From Patescibacteria group bacterium (GTDB lineage Bacteria > Patescibacteriota > Patescibacteriia > UBA2591 > UBA6264), in contig JACZVN010000029.1 of the NCBI GenBank assembly GCA_022572625.1, positions 1 to 6,002 on the forward strand: a DNA stretch of 6,002 nt, read 5' to 3'. Below, piece after piece: positions 4,495-6,002 of the stretch (positions within the stretch are counted from its first letter, which is position 1; each line of letters opens with the position of its first letter). A model generated the notes under the pieces. That model did not search any database. It was not told the origin of the DNA and was given only the letters and a program-made list of their open reading frames with translations. The translations under genes were made by a program, and so were the position numbers.

Positions 4495-5286
4495 ATGAAA
4501 TTTTCAAATAATCTACAATTAGCCATCAAAGCGGCCCAAGCCGCTGGATTGGTTATGGTTAAAGGATACGGTCATATTAAAAAGATTCAAAAAAAAGATG
4601 GTGATCTGAATTTTGTGACCGATGTTGATAAAAAATCTGAAAAAGTTATTATTGATATTTTAAGTAAAGAAACTGATTTTAGTATCTTAAGTGAAGAAAT
4701 CGGCGAAATTAAAAAAAATGAAGAGGCTCTTTGGGTTATTGATCCGATTGATGGCACGACTAATTTTGCGCGTGGTTTACCAATTTTTTGTGTGTCCATT
4801 GCCCTACTCAAAGAAAAAGAAGTGCAGTTAGGAGTCATCTTTAATCCAATTACTAATGAATGTTTTTTTGCGGAAAAAGGTCAGGGCGCTTATTTAAATG
4901 ATAAAAGAATTACGGTTTCAAATAGGCGCGACCTTTCTGAATTAATTATTTTTGTAGATTATGGATACTCTAAAAAAGATAGGGAAATAGGTGCTCAGGT
5001 TATCAGTAATTTAAATAAATTTTGTTCTACTAGAATCATTGGTTCCATGGCCCTTGGATTATGCTATGTAGCTAAAGGATCGGTTGAGGGATTATTAGAT
5101 GTGGGGGCTGAATTATGGGATTATGCCGCCGGTCTTCTTTTAGTCAAAGAGGCGGGTGGAAAAGTCACTAACTGGGAGAATCAAGAATTCAATTTAGATA
5201 AAAAATTTCTTTTTGCTTCCAATGGAGTTATTCATGATACAATTATTAAGAATATTAGTTCTTTATTTCCATTAAAGAGATCTTGA
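4495..5286 (+). CDS. Inositol monophosphatase family protein
   Basis: This 263-residue soluble protein is a Mg2+-dependent, lithium-sensitive-type phosphatase of the IMPase/FBPase/CysQ superfamily, with all catalytic motifs: V-T-D-V-D (41-45), L-S-E-E with metal ligand E68, the signature W80-V-I-D83-P-I-D86-G-T-T-N-F, G-S-M-A-L-G-L-C-Y-V-A-K-G (183-195) and W208-D209-Y-A-A-G. Length is usual for the family (about 260-270). Substrates in the family include inositol-1-phosphate, fructose-1,6-bisphosphate and 3'-phosphoadenosine phosphate (pAp); sequence reading alone does not choose, though the overall style is SuhB-like. It is the last gene of the probable operon with the membrane hydrolase and the nucleotidyltransferase, 11 bases after the latter. 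ATG 4495 has no ribosome site, only A-rich sequence, so translation may rely on coupling. The stop codon is shared with the -35 box of the next promoter, and no terminator follows. Confidence 0.95.
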   Translation: MKFSNNLQLAIKAAQAAGLVMVKGYGHIKKIQKKDGDLNFVTDVDKKSEKVIIDILSKETDFSILSEEIGEIKKNEEALWVIDPIDGTTNFARGLPIFCVSIALLKEKEVQLGVIFNPITNECFFAEKGQGAYLNDKRITVSNRRDLSELIIFVDYGYSKKDREIGAQVISNLNKFCSTRIIGSMALGLCYVAKGSVEGLLDVGAELWDYAAGLLLVKEAGGKVTNWENQEFNLDKKFLFASNGVIHDTIIKNISSLFPLKRS

Positions 5287-5310
5287 CAAAATGATTTTTC
5301 GCGTTATTCT
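5283..5310 (+). promoter_or_regulatory. Promoter of the 5346 gene, overlapping the phosphatase stop codon
   Basis: TTGACA (5283-5288) contains the phosphatase TGA stop (5284-5286). At 16 bp spacing TATTCT (5305-5310) is a four-of-six -10 box; TATAGT at 5310-5315 is closer to consensus but 21 bp away. The leader would be about 25-30 bases. Confidence 0.6.
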
Positions 5311-5333
5311 ATAGTCAAACATAGTTTTTTAAA

Positions 5334-5340
5334 AGGAGGA
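5334..5340 (+). promoter_or_regulatory. Shine-Dalgarno site that selects ATG 5346 over ATG 5341
   Basis: AGGAGGA abuts an ATG at 5341, which is too close and out of frame with the gene. ATG 5346 lies five bases away, the usual spacing, and opens the 116-codon frame. Confidence 0.8.
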
Positions 5341-5345
5341 ATGAG

Positions 5346-5696
5346 ATGGAATTAAAATTTGAGGATTTTAAAAATCCAATGTTTAATGTTTCTTTAGTTA
5401 AACGGAAACTGGAAGACTGGGTTGAAGATGGCCAGGTCTTAGAAGAGGGCCAAACATATTTTGACGGAGTAACTTTCACTGACAATTTTAGACAAGTCGG
5501 CTTTACTTATTGGCCGGAAGACCGAAAGCTAACAATAGCTTGTTTAACGGCTGATAAAAAAAGCGTGGAATTATTTGCCGGCCAGATAGAATCAATGGAA
5601 GAGTTTGAAATAGCGATTAAAAAGGCTGACCAAAAGATTACCCGAAGAAAACTAAAAGTGATTACGTTAAAACAGGCTAATAAAGGGTCATCATAA
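5346..5696 (+). CDS. Small alpha/beta hypothetical protein
   Basis: This 116-residue soluble protein has no signal peptide or membrane segment, and I recognise no family. The N-terminal third is acidic (K-L-E-D-W-V-E-D-G-Q-V-L-E-E-G). The centre alternates short strands (V-T-F-T-D, V-G-F-T-Y-W, K-L-T-I-A-C-L). A helix at about 82-95 (S-M-E-E-F-E-I-A-I-K-K-A-D) and a basic C-terminal strand (R-R-K-L-K-V-I-T-L-K) follow. The layout suggests a compact single domain. It has its own promoter and a strong ribosome site, so it is probably well expressed. The stop overlaps the open frame of the membrane-anchored protein downstream, and a terminator-like hairpin follows five bases later. The single cysteine (C66) is not part of a visible metal motif. 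It is a real gene by coding logic; its function is unknown. Confidence 0.75.
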   Translation: MELKFEDFKNPMFNVSLVKRKLEDWVEDGQVLEEGQTYFDGVTFTDNFRQVGFTYWPEDRKLTIACLTADKKSVELFAGQIESMEEFEIAIKKADQKITRRKLKVITLKQANKGSS

Positions 5697-6002
5697 ATAA
5701 AAAAAACGAGATTAAATCTCGTTTTTTAATTGAAGAAATTTTTAATCCTGCTCTAGTTAAATACAAAAAAACAAAAAAACCAATTACGTTATTTTTAGCA
5801 ATAGCGTTTGGTTTTTTTACTATTGCCTCATCATTGGTCTTAATAGGAACAAAATTAGCAAACAAAAAATTAATACTGATATTCAACCATCGCCTAAAGG
5901 TAGAAAAACAAGATTCACAAAAGACAAACGGTTTATCTGATTTTAAAAAACACCTCCAGAATGATATAATAAAACTTGAAAATAAACAGCTAACAACAAC
6001 AT
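5693..6002 (+). CDS. Membrane-anchored protein, N-terminal part, without a canonical start codon (runs off window)
   Basis: The frame is open from 5684, just after a TAA, to the last base and reads like a real protein. It has a basic N-terminus (I-N-K-K-N-E-I-K-S-R-F-L-I-E-E-I-F-N-P), a K-Y-K-K-T-K-K stretch, one clear membrane helix (P-I-T-L-F-L-A-I-A-F-G-F-F-T-I-A-S-S-L-V-L-I-G), and then a long polar region rich in Lys, Gln and Asn. The likely topology is N-in, C-out with a single anchor. There is no ATG, GTG or TTG before the helix; the first TTG (5834) lies inside it. ATA 5693 overlaps the previous stop as ATAA and has AAAGGG (5682-5687) five bases upstream, so a rare start there is possible; ATC 5690 or ATT 5711 or 5729 are alternatives. 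The terminator-like hairpin 5701-5727 lies inside the frame. It may instead be a gene that lost its start, a sequence error, or a frameshift extension of the previous gene. Confidence 0.45.
   Translation, partial: MNKKNEIKSRFLIEEIFNPALVKYKKTKKPITLFLAIAFGFFTIASSLVLIGTKLANKKLILIFNHRLKVEKQDSQKTNGLSDFKKHLQNDIIKLENKQLTTT
5701..5727 (+). terminator. Terminator-like hairpin after the 5346 gene
   Basis: A 12 bp stem (5701-5712 with 5716-5727, core CGAGAT) closes a three-base loop and ends in six T. It lies five bases after the preceding stop. It is symmetric, so it could act on either strand. It also lies within the downstream open frame, so it could work as an attenuator rather than a plain end point. 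Confidence 0.8.

Noticed and set aside
4587..4838. Minus-strand open frame of 83 codons
   Set aside because: Fully inside the phosphatase gene, opposite its catalytic motifs.
5677..5886. Minus-strand open frame of 69 codons with a hydrophobic stretch
   Set aside because: It starts and ends without signals and crosses the hairpin. The plus-strand frame over the same bases has a better-ordered N-terminus and membrane helix and stays open to the window end.
5951..5957. CACCTCC, a Shine-Dalgarno sequence on the minus strand
   Set aside because: No start codon follows at a usable distance on the minus strand, and it is in frame within the plus-strand coding region.
5965..5970. TATAAT as a promoter near the right edge
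   Set aside because: No recognisable -35 box at 16-18 bp, and it falls inside the open membrane-protein frame.
1..6002. CRISPR array, insertion sequence, tRNA or rRNA
   Set aside because: No regularly spaced repeats, no transposase or terminal repeats, and no RNA gene fold were seen on either strand.

Overview
The window is AT-rich and densely packed, and most of it reads as the genome of a small, streamlined bacterium. Several genes have textbook sigma70-type promoters (TTGACA, 17 bp, TATAAT), GGAGG-type ribosome sites and Rho-independent terminators, with gaps of only 10 to 150 bases. TGA and TAA act as ordinary stops and tryptophan is TGG, so the standard code fits. Gene content and style (LamG surface protein, tiny membrane protein, orphan short hypotheticals, RaSEA-like radical SAM protein) resemble Patescibacteria/CPR. 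That assignment is inference; no rRNA or marker gene is present to confirm it.

Left edge (1-540): the 3' end of a LamG-domain surface protein on the plus strand runs tail-to-tail, with a 24-base overlap, into a short minus-strand PD-(D/E)XK nuclease-like gene. That second gene looks archaeal in both protein style and upstream TATA element, so this edge may be transferred DNA or an assembly join.

Middle left (600-2145): a 69-residue two-helix membrane protein with a strong terminator is followed by a complete 3-methyladenine DNA glycosylase I (tag), apparently leaderless, with a GC-rich dyad upstream. Then comes a 123-residue charged, coiled-coil hypothetical gene with a perfect promoter and a 65-base leader.

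Centre (2146-3182): a monocistronic RaSEA-like radical SAM gene has its own promoter, almost a copy of the preceding one, and is bracketed by two hairpins with the same TTAGGC core.

Right centre (3186-5286): a probable three-gene operon encodes a YdjM/PF04307-type membrane metal-dependent hydrolase, a nucleotidyltransferase fused to a HEPN-like helical domain, and an inositol-monophosphatase-family phosphatase. Gaps are 22 and 11 bases and no gene has a Shine-Dalgarno sequence.

Right edge (5283-6002): a promoter whose -35 box overlaps the phosphatase stop codon drives a 116-residue hypothetical gene. A strong hairpin follows. A further open frame with one membrane segment runs off the window; it has no ATG, GTG or TTG start before its membrane helix and reads in frame through that hairpin.

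I see no CRISPR array, insertion sequence, tRNA or rRNA. The candidates for something undescribed are the single-chain MNT-HEPN-like protein in its operon, the bacterial RaSEA-like protein with its unusual cysteine spacing, and the start-less membrane frame across the hairpin.
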